A stretch of DNA of 64,000 bases. Source: a virus. The notes beneath the pieces were generated by a model. It was not told the DNA's origin. It did no database searches and worked only from the letters and a program-made list of their open reading frames with translations. Location of the stretch: the IMG/VR virus record IMGVR_UViG_3300034351_000048, positions 1 through 64,000 of that record, one strand, 5' to 3'. Below, piece by piece: positions 22,184 through 31,960 of the stretch. The first letter of the stretch is position 1. The number at the start of each line of letters is the position of its first letter. The position numbers and the translations under genes were made by a program.

Positions 22184-23966
22184 AACTAATAGCAATGTAA
22201 GACTAAAGGTGATTTCTAAGTCTACACAATCAACTTTAGCTACTTATTTTGTAACTTCAAATGATATTGTGGATGGGGGTATTTTAGCTCCCATTTTTAA
22301 TGAAAATTTGTATGATTTGATAAATGATTCAGCCCCTTTCTCAATTTCTATACGAACAATTGCCAAATATACATGCGATAATGGGTTTAAGTTAGTATTA
22401 AAACAAAAAGAGCATGAAGAATTGATAAAACAAAGTGAAAAATTAAAACGTAGGATAGAAGAATTACAACAACGACAATACAATTTAAATACTGAATTAG
22501 AAACAATAAAAAACGAAATTGGCAAATCCAATAATACAGTTACAAATGATGAAATACTTAAAGCAGAGGAAGATATAACTACACAAATATCTATATTACA
22601 GCATGAATTAAACGAGGCCCTCGATAAGGAACGCTATGAAGAAGAAATAAGAAAAGAAAAAGCTCATATAGAGAATATACTGAAAAATATTAATCCTGAA
22701 AAATCTATAAATACCTTATTAAAAGAGGGATTAATACAAGGTTTGATTTATGGGTATACCGGATATGAGGTTGTTTTCAATTCTTTAAAAGATAGATTCC
22801 AATTAATTAGAATACCTACGCATGAATTAAGAATAACACAAAGAGATAGGGAATTTACAACATATAAAATTGAAGATGAAAATGGAAATGAAGTAGAAAT
22901 GGATTGGAGATTTAGGAAATATGTTCAATATCAAGGAAATTTAGATATAACTGATAGCACTAAGTTTTCTACAGTTTATTTTAAAGATATAAACGATCCA
23001 AGAAATTTGAATTACACAACAGGAGAATATACTACAGAAACTCTACCAGATAATGTAGAAGCTAATCCTTGTATGTTTTTGAATTTTGGTATATTACAAG
23101 ATAGAGAATACCCTTATCCTATATGGTTAGGTGGATTCAATGATATAATGGGTTTCTATTACGCTACAAAATTAAATAAAAACTGGTTTGAAGATGGCAT
23201 GCTTGTATCTATGGCTGTTGTTGTCGATGGTGTTCTTGATGAGGATACATACAATGAATTAACCACATTATTAGATTCGGCTAAAGGTATAGAGAACTCG
23301 GCAAAACTGATTGTAATAGAAAACCTACAAAAGAACAACTCAGGATCTACAGTAGGATTAAATTTTAATTCAGGTATGGATAATAAATTTAATGTGAGTT
23401 TTGAAAAATTACCTGCTATGGATTTAAAAGATGGGCAGTTCTTAGAATACATTAGACAAACAATTAAAAATATTCGTATGTTGTTTAATATCCCTGCTAT
23501 TTTACTTGGATTAGAAGAAAGTTATAACAGAAATACTGCGATAATGGCGGTTGAAATGGCTAATCAGCAGTTTCAATCGTATCGATCCGAATTAGAAAAC
23601 ATGGTAAATAGAATACTTAAAGAAATAGGGATAAAATACCATGAATTTAAGCTTAATACTCCAAACATTACCGATTATAAAGAAGTTGTTGAGATGCTTA
23701 AACCTTTTATAGAAAATGATATCATACCTGTTAAGAATATACATGATATTTTTAATGAAATATTTAATACCGATGTTAAAGTAGAAGGTGAGGAAGATTT
23801 ATTAATTTCTGAATGGAAAAATGAACGTATTACAGAATTTGATAATATGAATAACACGGAAGAATCTAATGAAAATAGCATTGAAATACCTGAAAATGTT
23901 CAAAATGAAATCGGTAAAGTGTTACAAAAACATAATATAAACTATACATTTTTTAAAATAAAGTAA
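22158..23966 (+). CDS. Portal protein
   Basis: The portal ring forms the DNA entry vertex and the head-tail junction. The 602-residue length and downstream core (residues about 185-520) match SPP1/PBSX-like portals, including YGYTGYEVVF, the WLGGFNDIMGFYY segment and the IRMLFNIPAILLGL region followed by MAVEMANQQFQSYR. Residues about 83-175 are an unusual coiled-coil insertion rich in Glu, Gln and Lys near the N-terminus. It follows terminase and precedes the prohead protease, the expected order. Identification rests on order, length and these segments. Confidence 0.85.
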   Translation: MEKTEQTNKTNSNVRLKVISKSTQSTLATYFVTSNDIVDGGILAPIFNENLYDLINDSAPFSISIRTIAKYTCDNGFKLVLKQKEHEELIKQSEKLKRRIEELQQRQYNLNTELETIKNEIGKSNNTVTNDEILKAEEDITTQISILQHELNEALDKERYEEEIRKEKAHIENILKNINPEKSINTLLKEGLIQGLIYGYTGYEVVFNSLKDRFQLIRIPTHELRITQRDREFTTYKIEDENGNEVEMDWRFRKYVQYQGNLDITDSTKFSTVYFKDINDPRNLNYTTGEYTTETLPDNVEANPCMFLNFGILQDREYPYPIWLGGFNDIMGFYYATKLNKNWFEDGMLVSMAVVVDGVLDEDTYNELTTLLDSAKGIENSAKLIVIENLQKNNSGSTVGLNFNSGMDNKFNVSFEKLPAMDLKDGQFLEYIRQTIKNIRMLFNIPAILLGLEESYNRNTAIMAVEMANQQFQSYRSELENMVNRILKEIGIKYHEFKLNTPNITDYKEVVEMLKPFIENDIIPVKNIHDIFNEIFNTDVKVEGEEDLLISEWKNERITEFDNMNNTEESNENSIEIPENVQNEIGKVLQKHNINYTFFKIK

Positions 23967-24031
23967 TAGAATATATTACTTATCAATCCTTAACGCAAAT
24001 CTTAAAAAATAATTAAAAAAATTCAATAATT

Positions 24032-24062
24032 TTTACAAATCTTTTCAATACAAGGGTATAAT
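24032..24062 (+). promoter_or_regulatory. Candidate promoter before the prohead protease gene
   Basis: TTTACA at 24032-24037 and a perfect TATAAT at 24057-24062, preceded by GGG, are 19 bases apart, or 18 using TTACAA. The 190-base gap 23967-24157 is otherwise AT-rich and holds a second motif, ATATAGTTAAA, at 24128-24138. Confidence 0.4.
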
Positions 24063-24157
24063 ACAGTTTAAGTTTGTATATTATATGTTTTTATTTTACT
24101 ATAGTATATATTAAAATGTTATATTACATATAGTTAAATTTAAATTGGAGAAATTCT

Positions 24158-25150
24158 ATGAGTAAAGCACTATTTAAATTATCCAATGTTGATATTCATG
24201 AAATTTCTGTTACAAAATCACCCGCAGTTGAGGAAGCTACAGTAATTGTAAGAAAATCTGATAATTCTATTCAAATAGAAACAAACATTATACATAAAAA
24301 TGATAAAGGCCAAATATTTCAATATGCATTAGTCCCAAATAAACCTGACAAACAAGGGGATGTAATAACCGATAGTGAAATAGAAAAAGCTACAGAGAGA
24401 TTAAAGAAAACAATATTTGACGGTGGATTACGTATAGGCAAGGAACATACGGACTTTAACAATGATGTTGTGGATTATGCTTTTACAGAGTATGACGATT
24501 CAGGATTTATAGCAAAACATTATGGGTTTCCGGAAGATAAAATAGTTAAAGGTGCTATGATTGTTGGAATGCAATTAACAGAATTCGGTAAAAGTGAATT
24601 TGATAATGGGAATTTTAAAGGAATTTCTATAGGTGGAATAGCAGAAAAAGAAGATATAGAAAAATCTATAAATAACAATTCTAATGATATAATAAAATCG
24701 TTATTATCTACAATTTTAGGTATAAAAACAGATATAAATTTAGAACAGTTAATAAAAAATGCTGTAAATGAACAAATAGAAATTTTAAAAAATGATAAAA
24801 CAGATAAATCGGAGGTTAAAAAATCTATGGCTGATGAAAATAAAGATCAAAAATTAGATGAAACAAAGACTGGAAATGAAGTTTCAAAATCTAATACAGA
24901 TCCAACACAAGAAAAGTTGTTAGAGCTTGAAAAAAGCTACAATGAACAGGTGAACAATAACAAGATTTTAATGGATTCTATAACAGAATTGAAAGATATT
25001 GTTAAAAATCTTAGTGGCAAACTGGATACAAATATAGAAACTGTAGATAAATTAGCAAAAGCTAAGGGTGTATCTAAAACCAATGATCCTCAACCATTTG
25101 AAAAAATGTTCCAAAATGGTTTATTCGGGGATGATGAAGATCAAAAGTAA
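24158..25150 (+). CDS. XkdF-like prohead serine protease with scaffold-like C-terminus
   Basis: This protein probably cleaves scaffold and capsid proteins during head maturation. Residues 55-165 match the XkdF-type protease: YALVPNKPDKQGDVI, a candidate catalytic His97 (IGKEHTDF), and Ser157 (FKGISIGG). Residues about 185-330 are polar and helical with coiled-coil character, typical of a scaffold. A second in-frame ATG (codon 224, at 24827) follows GGAGG at 24811-24815 by 11 bases. That could make a separate 107-residue scaffold protein. It sits between portal and major capsid genes. Confidence 0.85.
   Translation: MSKALFKLSNVDIHEISVTKSPAVEEATVIVRKSDNSIQIETNIIHKNDKGQIFQYALVPNKPDKQGDVITDSEIEKATERLKKTIFDGGLRIGKEHTDFNNDVVDYAFTEYDDSGFIAKHYGFPEDKIVKGAMIVGMQLTEFGKSEFDNGNFKGISIGGIAEKEDIEKSINNNSNDIIKSLLSTILGIKTDINLEQLIKNAVNEQIEILKNDKTDKSEVKKSMADENKDQKLDETKTGNEVSKSNTDPTQEKLLELEKSYNEQVNNNKILMDSITELKDIVKNLSGKLDTNIETVDKLAKAKGVSKTNDPQPFEKMFQNGLFGDDEDQK
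24827..25150 (+). CDS. Possible nested scaffold protein from an internal start
   Basis: The internal in-frame ATG of the protease gene has its own GGAGG and encodes MADENKDQKLDETKTGNE and a coiled C-terminal part. This mirrors the lambda C/Nu3 arrangement, in which scaffold is the C-terminal part of the protease product. The spacer of 11 bases is somewhat long, so expression is not certain. Confidence 0.5.
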   Translation: MADENKDQKLDETKTGNEVSKSNTDPTQEKLLELEKSYNEQVNNNKILMDSITELKDIVKNLSGKLDTNIETVDKLAKAKGVSKTNDPQPFEKMFQNGLFGDDEDQK

Positions 25151-25170
25151 GAGCAAAGGAGTTTTAAATT

Positions 25171-26097
25171 ATGGGTAATGTAGTAGATTTAAGAAAAGCG
25201 TTATCAACAGATAAACTTGGTACATTGGGTGTTAGATCACCTGAACAGGCAAGAAGATTTATAGAAAAGCTTAGAGCTGAACCAACAACGTTACAATACG
25301 CAAATGTTGTTCAAATGAGTAATGAGAGTAGAGTTTTTAATAAATTAGATATAACAAGTAGATTTATAAAACCTGCTAATGAAGGTATAAGATTAAGTGA
25401 TGGAGATAAAGTAGATCCCGCACATAGCACTGTAACACTAACAACTTATAAATACATTGGTGAAATGGATATTACATATGAAACTATTGAAGATAATATC
25501 GCAAGAAACCAATTAATCCCACAACTTAGAAGTTTAATTTCTAGAAAAGTTGCTGAAGATATTAGTGATTATGTTATGAATGGCGATACTACAAGTTCCG
25601 ATGTTGAACTGAAAAGAATGAATGGGTTTTTGAAATTAGCTACTTCAAATGTATATGATTTAGTAAACAATCCTATTTCTTTAACACACTTTGATGGAGC
25701 TTTAGCTTTATTTCCTCTTAGATATAGAACTCAATTAAGAAACTGTAAATGGATTTTACAACCAAGAACAAGAGATACATATATTTTAGGATTAACAAAT
25801 GTAGATACAATGCTCGGTGATGAGGCAAGAAACACAAGATTAAACCCTAATCCTTTAGGTTATCCTATACAATTAGATTCTATTATCGATACTTATGCAA
25901 GTGGAAGTAATACAGACACAAGAGGTCTTTTTACAACACCTGAAAACATGTTAATAGGAATCTATAGACAATTTAATATTGATTTAATCGATGATAGACA
26001 TAGAGAAGTGTTTACACTTCATGTAAGTGGTAGAGTTGGTTGTCAATACTTAGAAGAAGAAATGGTTGTTAAATTAAACAATATTCAAATTGCTTAA
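25171..26097 (+). CDS. Major capsid protein (HK97 fold)
   Basis: The 308-residue protein forms the head shell. Its location after the protease and scaffold, its size and segments such as ITYETIEDNIARNQLI, the glycine-containing MNGDTTSSD loop and RQFNIDLIDDRHREVFTLHVSGRVG at the end fit HK97-fold capsid proteins (the last resembles the P-domain region). AAAGGAG precedes the ATG. It lacks a long N-terminal delta domain, consistent with a separate scaffold. Confidence 0.85.
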   Translation: MGNVVDLRKALSTDKLGTLGVRSPEQARRFIEKLRAEPTTLQYANVVQMSNESRVFNKLDITSRFIKPANEGIRLSDGDKVDPAHSTVTLTTYKYIGEMDITYETIEDNIARNQLIPQLRSLISRKVAEDISDYVMNGDTTSSDVELKRMNGFLKLATSNVYDLVNNPISLTHFDGALALFPLRYRTQLRNCKWILQPRTRDTYILGLTNVDTMLGDEARNTRLNPNPLGYPIQLDSIIDTYASGSNTDTRGLFTTPENMLIGIYRQFNIDLIDDRHREVFTLHVSGRVGCQYLEEEMVVKLNNIQIA

Positions 26098-26119
26098 TTG
26101 AAAATTTTGGAGGAAGTGA

Positions 26120-26410
26120 ATGAAATTAGCTTTAAAGGTTGGATCACAATATTCGGTGGCAATACCTAATAAAAAATCAACAGGGCATAATGATAAGTTT
26201 TTAAAAATTAAATTTGTTAAGAATGAACCTGTTGAAGTAGATGAAACTTTAAAAACAAGTGATAATCAAAAATTAACTAAGTATCTTTTATCCATGAAAG
26301 AAATTATTTCACATGGTGGAGATACAATTGAAAGAAATATTTTTGATGAAATTAAAGAAGAAATAGAAGAAGATAATAAAATAGATACAAACAAGAAAGG
26401 AGCTAAATAA
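26120..26410 (+). CDS. Hypothetical head-region protein (96 aa)
   Basis: GGAGG precedes the ATG. The product is mixed polar, Lys/Glu-rich at the end and has no recognised motif. Its position between capsid and decoration genes suggests a head or connector accessory. Confidence 0.65.
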   Translation: MKLALKVGSQYSVAIPNKKSTGHNDKFLKIKFVKNEPVEVDETLKTSDNQKLTKYLLSMKEIISHGGDTIERNIFDEIKEEIEEDNKIDTNKKGAK

Positions 26411-26411
26411 G

Positions 26412-26786
26412 ATGGCTGATATAAATTGGATTAGATCCAAAAGACCATGTACTACAATTGTTGCTGCTAAAAGATTTATAAATACACAAGGAACAACCTA
26501 TCCTACAGGAGCGGGCGATGATTCTTTAGGGTGTAACATGGTTACAGGCGCTATAGGTGATTATTTATCTTATGCGGGTATTGGAGCCGAAATTGTAGCT
26601 ACATGTGCGGATTCAAGTGCCTTAACTTTAGGAACAAGCTTTGAATTAATGGTAGAAGCTTTAACAGGTAAATTAATCGCAGCTACCACGGGTGAAAAAG
26701 TAGTTGCTGAATTGATTGATATTTTAGGTACACCTGGAGTAGATGGAGATATTGTAGTAAGAGTTGTAAGTTATTACATGCCTTAA
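26412..26786 (+). CDS. Capsid decoration-like protein (124 aa)
   Basis: The product is small, Gly/Ala/Thr-rich and beta-structured, with a layout like DUF2190-type decoration proteins (GCNMVTGAIGDYLSYAGIG, ALTGKLIAATTGEKVVAELI, DGDIVVRVVSYY). Such proteins bind the outside of HK97 shells and stabilise them. It is followed by two longer genes whose N-terminal domains look related in role. Confidence 0.6.
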   Translation: MADINWIRSKRPCTTIVAAKRFINTQGTTYPTGAGDDSLGCNMVTGAIGDYLSYAGIGAEIVATCADSSALTLGTSFELMVEALTGKLIAATTGEKVVAELIDILGTPGVDGDIVVRVVSYYMP

Positions 26787-26809
26787 TATTAATACACAGA
26801 GAGGTTATT

Positions 26810-27823
26810 ATGGAATTTAAAAGAATGGAAGATGGCACTATAGCTATAAAAAGTTATAAGGTAGCCAACGAAGCAATGGTTAAAGGTGATGCGTTAGACT
26901 CTCTTGGTGATAGAAAATCGACAACAGGTTCATGTGTTGGTATTATGGCAGAAAATACTTCAAGTGGAACTTTTTTTTACTATTATCCATTGAATACAAA
27001 CATTGCTAGAATAACAATAGCTACCGGATTTGATGCTAATACCGGTATAGAATTAAAATATACTCATGGTACAGGTTGGGAACAGGCAAGCTCTACAGAT
27101 ATAGTTGGTGCTGTATTGATTGAACCTGTAGACAAAACACCTACAGCCTCTACAATACTAGCTGGAGAAGATGTATATGCTGTTGTTATAAGAGGAGTAG
27201 GTGGGGCTTCTTCAGGAACTAATTTCTTATCCTTGACAGACACTCCAAGTGCTTATACTTCAAGTGGCAGTAAGTTACTTGCCGTAAATGCGGGTGGGAC
27301 TGCTGTTGAATTCACGGATGCTTTAGCTACAAAAAAGACAATTACAATTGCGGATACAGTAAATTCTGAATGTTTAGCATTAGTTCAAAATGATGTTACA
27401 AATAATCCTGACACCTTATTAATAACAAACACTGGAACAGGTAATGAAATTGAAGTAAACACAGATGAATTCGTAGTTGATAAAGGTTCTATATTACATA
27501 AAGGTCAAATAAGTGCTCCAATAGTAACACTTGTGGATGGTGCTACAATTACACCTGATTTCAATGATGGGAATGTTCAATCTATTACACTTGGAGATAA
27601 TAGAAACATGGCTAACCCATTGAATATGACAAGTGGAGCTAGATATACATTATTTGTTATACAAGATGGTACTGGTAGTAGAACTATAACTTGGGATACA
27701 GCTTATTTATGGGAAAGTGGCACAGCTCCAACATTATCTACTGGTGCAGGAGACGTTGATATTATAGAATTTATTAGTGACGGAACAAACATGTATGGAG
27801 TAGATTATTTAGATTTTAGCTAA
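26810..27823 (+). CDS. Head decoration or head-fibre protein (337 aa)
   Basis: The N-terminal ~125 residues (MVKGDALDSLGDRKSTTGSC... EDVYAVVIRGVGG) form a decoration-type beta domain. A fibre-type segment LSLTDTPSAYTSSGSKLLAV follows, then a Ser/Thr-rich section and a C-terminal domain ending SDGTNMYGVDYLDF, common in phage surface proteins. AGAGAGG precedes the ATG. It probably decorates the virion surface; a receptor role is possible. Confidence 0.6.
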   Translation: MEFKRMEDGTIAIKSYKVANEAMVKGDALDSLGDRKSTTGSCVGIMAENTSSGTFFYYYPLNTNIARITIATGFDANTGIELKYTHGTGWEQASSTDIVGAVLIEPVDKTPTASTILAGEDVYAVVIRGVGGASSGTNFLSLTDTPSAYTSSGSKLLAVNAGGTAVEFTDALATKKTITIADTVNSECLALVQNDVTNNPDTLLITNTGTGNEIEVNTDEFVVDKGSILHKGQISAPIVTLVDGATITPDFNDGNVQSITLGDNRNMANPLNMTSGARYTLFVIQDGTGSRTITWDTAYLWESGTAPTLSTGAGDVDIIEFISDGTNMYGVDYLDFS

Positions 27824-27833
27824 GGGTGGAAAT

Positions 27834-30245
27834 TTGGAAACTAGGTTGATAAATGACAAATTAGCATATAAAATATACAAAACATCCATTGAAGATGTTA
27901 ATCAAGGCGATGGTATAGACCTAAGGGGAGACCGCTTAAACAGGGGGAACTCCCCTATCTTAGGTATATCAGCTTTGAATATTAAAGCAGGTCAAAATAT
28001 TTGGGTTTATCTACCTGGTACTGTTTCTGAAATAGTAATAAATGAAATTGTAGATTTAACATCCAATGCAGAATTATATTATGATGCGGATTTCGGCGGA
28101 TGGGTAAATTCAGCTTCTACAGAATATACAAATTTTATTATAACTAACCCTTCAAATAAAACTTTAACATCCACTTTACCTATAGGGACTAAAGTTGAAG
28201 GTATAATTATATATAGTAAAGATATAAATTCTTCCCCATCAACAATTTTTAATAAAATACAATTTGATACAACATATACACCAGGTACAGAACCCGAAGG
28301 ATTGGTATGGTGGAATTCTGATGATTATACATTAAATATCTCAACGGGTATTGGCCCTGTATTACAAGTAGGACAAGAAGACTATATAGTTGTATATAAT
28401 GCTAATGCTTATCAAATTGATAATGGGAAAGTCGTTCAACCGTCAGGTGGTTTAACGGGAAATATTATAAATATTGACAAAGCTATTGCAAATACTCATG
28501 AAGGTTTTGAACGTGCTATATGGGTAACAACAATGGATATCCCTGCCAGTTCTATAGGATTAGCTGTAAAATTTGGTAAGGTAAGAAATTTAGACACCTC
28601 AACTTTTAATCTTGGCGATACAGTTTATTTAAGTGATACTACAGCGGGTGAGTTAACTTCAACTCCTCCATCTTTTCCAAGTTATAGAGTTCAAATAGGT
28701 GGAATTGCTGTTAAGGATAGTACAAATGGGGAATTATTTGTATCTCCAAGAGGAGAAGAATCACAAGATACAGCAATTAATTTTTGGAATGGGGCGTTTA
28801 GGGAAAGTTTTGATTTTAGAATTGAAAGTAATGGCAGTGTTATAACCGGTTATCTTAATCCATCAAACGGGCATGATGATATGACAATGATATTTAGTGA
28901 TGGATTCTCAATGCTTACAACAATGCCACCTGTTGAAATAGTATTAACTGCAGGAACAGATACAAACCCACAGGTTAATTACGTATATGTTCCTAAATCA
29001 ACTAAAACATTAACGGTATCTACGTCATCTTTTCCTTACGATAGTGAGCATATCAAAGTTGCACAAGTTTTACTACAATCAGTTGTAAGTGTTCAGCATA
29101 ATGGTGCATTACGTAATCAAAATTGGAATGATCATATTGAAGATACTAAAACTTTTCAAGGTCACCTTTTACATATAGGGGAAAAACTTAGACAATTTGA
29201 AGCACAGTGGTTTTCTGGAACTTCAGGTTCTGTTACTATTAATTCAACTCCAACTCCTGATAATGTGTTTATAAAAGTAACTTCTGGTATAGTTTATCAG
29301 TTACATAGGCAAAATTTTCCTATATTAGATATGAATCCTCATACAATTGATGCTGTAGATATAGTGTTAAAAACATTCACAATAAGTGGAGATGGGGACT
29401 TAAGTTCTATATTTCCTGATGGTAGATTAATAAATGTAAATGGGTCAACTGGAAATAATGGGTTATATACAATAGATTCAACAACATATTCAGCACCAGA
29501 TTTTATTATAACAGTTGAAGAGCCTATACCAGATACAACCGCTGATGGATATATAGCTGATGATATACATGTTGTAAATAATTTTACAACTTCTTATAAA
29601 AAAATATTAAATCTTAATTCTGAAACTACAGATGCTTTAGGAAATACATTAGCAAATAAATCTTTTAGTTTTGTTTTATGGGGGGTAGCAAATAAATCAG
29701 GTGAACCCTCACATATAATGTTAAACTTACCTACTGGATCGTATGCAAGATTATCACCTGATTTGGCTGTAAATGATGCTAATAATTATTCAGTTTATTC
29801 TATACCAGATGAATTTAAGGGAGTAGGTTTTCTTATAGCAAGATTTACTTTCCAATTAGGACCTGTAGGACAATCATGGACATTATATAATACAGAAGAT
29901 TTGAGAGGTAAAATTCCTAATTCAACCGCTGGCGGTGGTGCTGGTGGTGGAGGAGTAACCGAGTTTACAGGACTTAACGATACACCCTCCACATATATAA
30001 GCGAAGCGGGGAATTTTACAAAAGTAAACGATTCTGAAAATGCGATAGAGTTTTCAAGCTTAAATGAAGATAGCTCTGGTAATATAAGCATAAGTGGGGT
30101 TCTTAAAATAGGTCAATTCAATGCAACTGAAGCCTCTGGATTGACACCCGCGAATGGGGATTTTATATATGTAACATCTACAAACGGAACTTTTACAAGC
30201 ATTGGTTTTTGGGGTTATGAAAGCGGATCATGGGTAAAATTATAG
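27834..30245 (+). CDS. Large virion surface protein (803 aa), head-fibre candidate
   Basis: The start codon is TTG at 27834 after AAGGGTGG. The first ~135 residues resemble the N-terminus of the preceding protein (NQGDGIDLRGDRL, TKVEGIIIYSKD), so the two are paralogues. A long beta-rich body follows, then a flexible Gly linker near residue 700 (AGGGAGGGG) and a segment TGLNDTPSTYISEAGN, a repeat of the motif seen in the 26810 protein. The arrangement suggests a shell-attached fibre. No enzymatic domain is recognised. Confidence 0.6.
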   Translation: METRLINDKLAYKIYKTSIEDVNQGDGIDLRGDRLNRGNSPILGISALNIKAGQNIWVYLPGTVSEIVINEIVDLTSNAELYYDADFGGWVNSASTEYTNFIITNPSNKTLTSTLPIGTKVEGIIIYSKDINSSPSTIFNKIQFDTTYTPGTEPEGLVWWNSDDYTLNISTGIGPVLQVGQEDYIVVYNANAYQIDNGKVVQPSGGLTGNIINIDKAIANTHEGFERAIWVTTMDIPASSIGLAVKFGKVRNLDTSTFNLGDTVYLSDTTAGELTSTPPSFPSYRVQIGGIAVKDSTNGELFVSPRGEESQDTAINFWNGAFRESFDFRIESNGSVITGYLNPSNGHDDMTMIFSDGFSMLTTMPPVEIVLTAGTDTNPQVNYVYVPKSTKTLTVSTSSFPYDSEHIKVAQVLLQSVVSVQHNGALRNQNWNDHIEDTKTFQGHLLHIGEKLRQFEAQWFSGTSGSVTINSTPTPDNVFIKVTSGIVYQLHRQNFPILDMNPHTIDAVDIVLKTFTISGDGDLSSIFPDGRLINVNGSTGNNGLYTIDSTTYSAPDFIITVEEPIPDTTADGYIADDIHVVNNFTTSYKKILNLNSETTDALGNTLANKSFSFVLWGVANKSGEPSHIMLNLPTGSYARLSPDLAVNDANNYSVYSIPDEFKGVGFLIARFTFQLGPVGQSWTLYNTEDLRGKIPNSTAGGGAGGGGVTEFTGLNDTPSTYISEAGNFTKVNDSENAIEFSSLNEDSSGNISISGVLKIGQFNATEASGLTPANGDFIYVTSTNGTFTSIGFWGYESGSWVKL

Positions 30246-30254
30246 GAGTGAATT

Positions 30255-30755
30255 ATGAGTGATTATTACACAAGCCCTAAATATGGGGTTGCAGTTAAAG
30301 AAGGTTCTTCTTCTTGGATAGTAAAATTAAATGATTTAAATCAAATTTTAACAGATTCAGATTTAGAACAATTACAAAATGAATACAGGGAATATTATGC
30401 ACCTAATGCGGTCAAATGGTTATTATTTTTAGAAGTAGATACAAATTATATAGCTCAAAATCCATTGTTATTAACAAATATAGATGATTTAATAACAGGT
30501 TATCAAACATCACCACCTTCAACCGAACCAAATGTAGGAACTAAATATATTGTTAAGACTACGGGTTTAAGCGGATGGGCATCACAGGATGAAAAATTAG
30601 CGGTTTATATTAATACTGCAAATCCTTATGACCCAACTGATGCAACACAATGGGCGTTTTTAACACCTTCGGATGGGTATGTTGTTCAAAATAAAGCGGA
30701 TGATAAGGTTTATGAGTGGAGTAGTGCTATTTCAGCACAATGGGGTGAATTATAA
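30255..30755 (+). CDS. Phage structural protein, DUF2793-like C-terminus (166 aa)
   Basis: The C-terminal 90 residues (NVGTKYIVKTTGLSGWASQ, LAVYINT, WAFLTPSDGYVVQNKADDK) resemble the DUF2793 segment common in phage virion surface proteins. The N-terminal part is specific. It shares its last base with the next ATG. It lies among head and connector genes. Confidence 0.6.
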   Translation: MSDYYTSPKYGVAVKEGSSSWIVKLNDLNQILTDSDLEQLQNEYREYYAPNAVKWLLFLEVDTNYIAQNPLLLTNIDDLITGYQTSPPSTEPNVGTKYIVKTTGLSGWASQDEKLAVYINTANPYDPTDATQWAFLTPSDGYVVQNKADDKVYEWSSAISAQWGEL

Positions 30756-31300
30756 TGTATTGTAGTATAGAGGAAGTCAGAAATAAAGATACTTTAAATT
30801 TAACAACTGCTATGACAGATAGTGAAATAGAAAATTACATTCAAGTTTCTATGGATATGATAGACCATTTAACTAAAAGTATTTTTGATGTAAGATATTT
30901 AAAGTTTACATATGATGATTTGAATATCTATGACTACTCTATATTTACACCCTATCCAGTAATTAGTTTGGATTATGTGAAAGATTATGATACTGAGATT
31001 GAAGTAAAATACACCAAAGGAAAAAGGAAAATAACGTCTATAATAAGCTATGTAGATAAATATAAATTTTCTAAATATACAACCGTTGAAGGTTATTTTG
31101 GTTATGAGGAAACACCTTTTGAAATCAAAGAGGCTACATGTATATTAGCTTTATGGATTATAGAATATAAAGATGATTTAAGTCCTAATATATTAAGAGA
31201 AAGTATAGATACTATTACGGTTCAATATGGCAGTAAATTACCTAATCAAGTATTGAATTTATTGTTTTCTAAGACAAGGACACGTATGAAGTTGATTTGA
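30755..31300 (+). CDS. Head-tail connector protein (181 aa)
   Basis: The sequence has the layout of a gp6-like or YqbG-like adaptor: a helical N-terminus (MTDSEIENYIQVSMDMIDHLTK), a beta middle and a helical section KEATCILALWIIEYKDD. It is the first of five short genes between head and sheath genes, the usual place for adaptor, stopper and terminator proteins. Confidence 0.65.
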   Translation: MYCSIEEVRNKDTLNLTTAMTDSEIENYIQVSMDMIDHLTKSIFDVRYLKFTYDDLNIYDYSIFTPYPVISLDYVKDYDTEIEVKYTKGKRKITSIISYVDKYKFSKYTTVEGYFGYEETPFEIKEATCILALWIIEYKDDLSPNILRESIDTITVQYGSKLPNQVLNLLFSKTRTRMKLI

Positions 31301-31309
31301 GGTTAATAA

Positions 31310-31681
31310 ATGATTTCAAGATTTTTATGGGATCGATTTAAAGTATCCTTAACTATAAAAAATAATGATGAAATATTTTACATAAATGGAATTAGGAAAT
31401 TAAAAAATCCTGGAACTAAATCAAGTTTATTAACTTCCCCTGAAACAAATGTAGGGTATTCAAGTGAGAAAACACAAACTTTTTATATATATCCGAAAGA
31501 TAAAGAATTGTTAGAAGAAGGGTATAACATAATACATATAGGAACAGATAATTATGAAAATAATCCTTTTGTAATTAAATATATACATCCAAATGCTTAT
31601 AGATTAGGTAGTGCGATGTTTTATGTAATAGAATGTGAGAATGACAGAAAAATAACCTTAAGTGAGGGGGGAATTTTATAA
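31310..31681 (+). CDS. Connector or neck protein (123 aa)
   Basis: The gene follows a GAGGTTA site. The product is a small mostly beta protein, consistent with a head-closure stopper, but no signature is decisive. The call rests mainly on gene order between the adaptor and tail completion genes. Confidence 0.5.
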   Translation: MISRFLWDRFKVSLTIKNNDEIFYINGIRKLKNPGTKSSLLTSPETNVGYSSEKTQTFYIYPKDKELLEEGYNIIHIGTDNYENNPFVIKYIHPNAYRLGSAMFYVIECENDRKITLSEGGIL

Positions 31682-31938
31682 TGGAATTTAGATATAAATT
31701 AAAAATAGATTATACAGACACAAAATTAAAAAATGTTTATAAGGAATATGATAAAATCTACAATATACCAAATGAATTAGTAAAATACGCTAAAAATTTA
31801 AAATTTCAAGGAATTAATGTATTTGAAGAAATTTCAAAAATTGAAATCAAGAAAGTAGAAAAAAAAGAAAAGATTTCAAAAAATGAAGACTCTAAGAATG
31901 ACAAAGATAAAAAAGATTTCAAAGAAGAAAAAGAGTAA
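31681..31938 (+). CDS. Small charged hypothetical protein (85 aa)
   Basis: GAGGGGGG lies shortly before the ATG. The last 35 residues are almost entirely Lys, Glu, Asp and Ser and are likely disordered. The N-terminal 50 residues are a short mixed domain. Its position among connectors suggests a structural or assembly role. Confidence 0.6.
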   Translation: MEFRYKLKIDYTDTKLKNVYKEYDKIYNIPNELVKYAKNLKFQGINVFEEISKIEIKKVEKKEKISKNEDSKNDKDKKDFKEEKE

Positions 31939-31960
31939 AAAGTAAAGGTGTATTCACATA

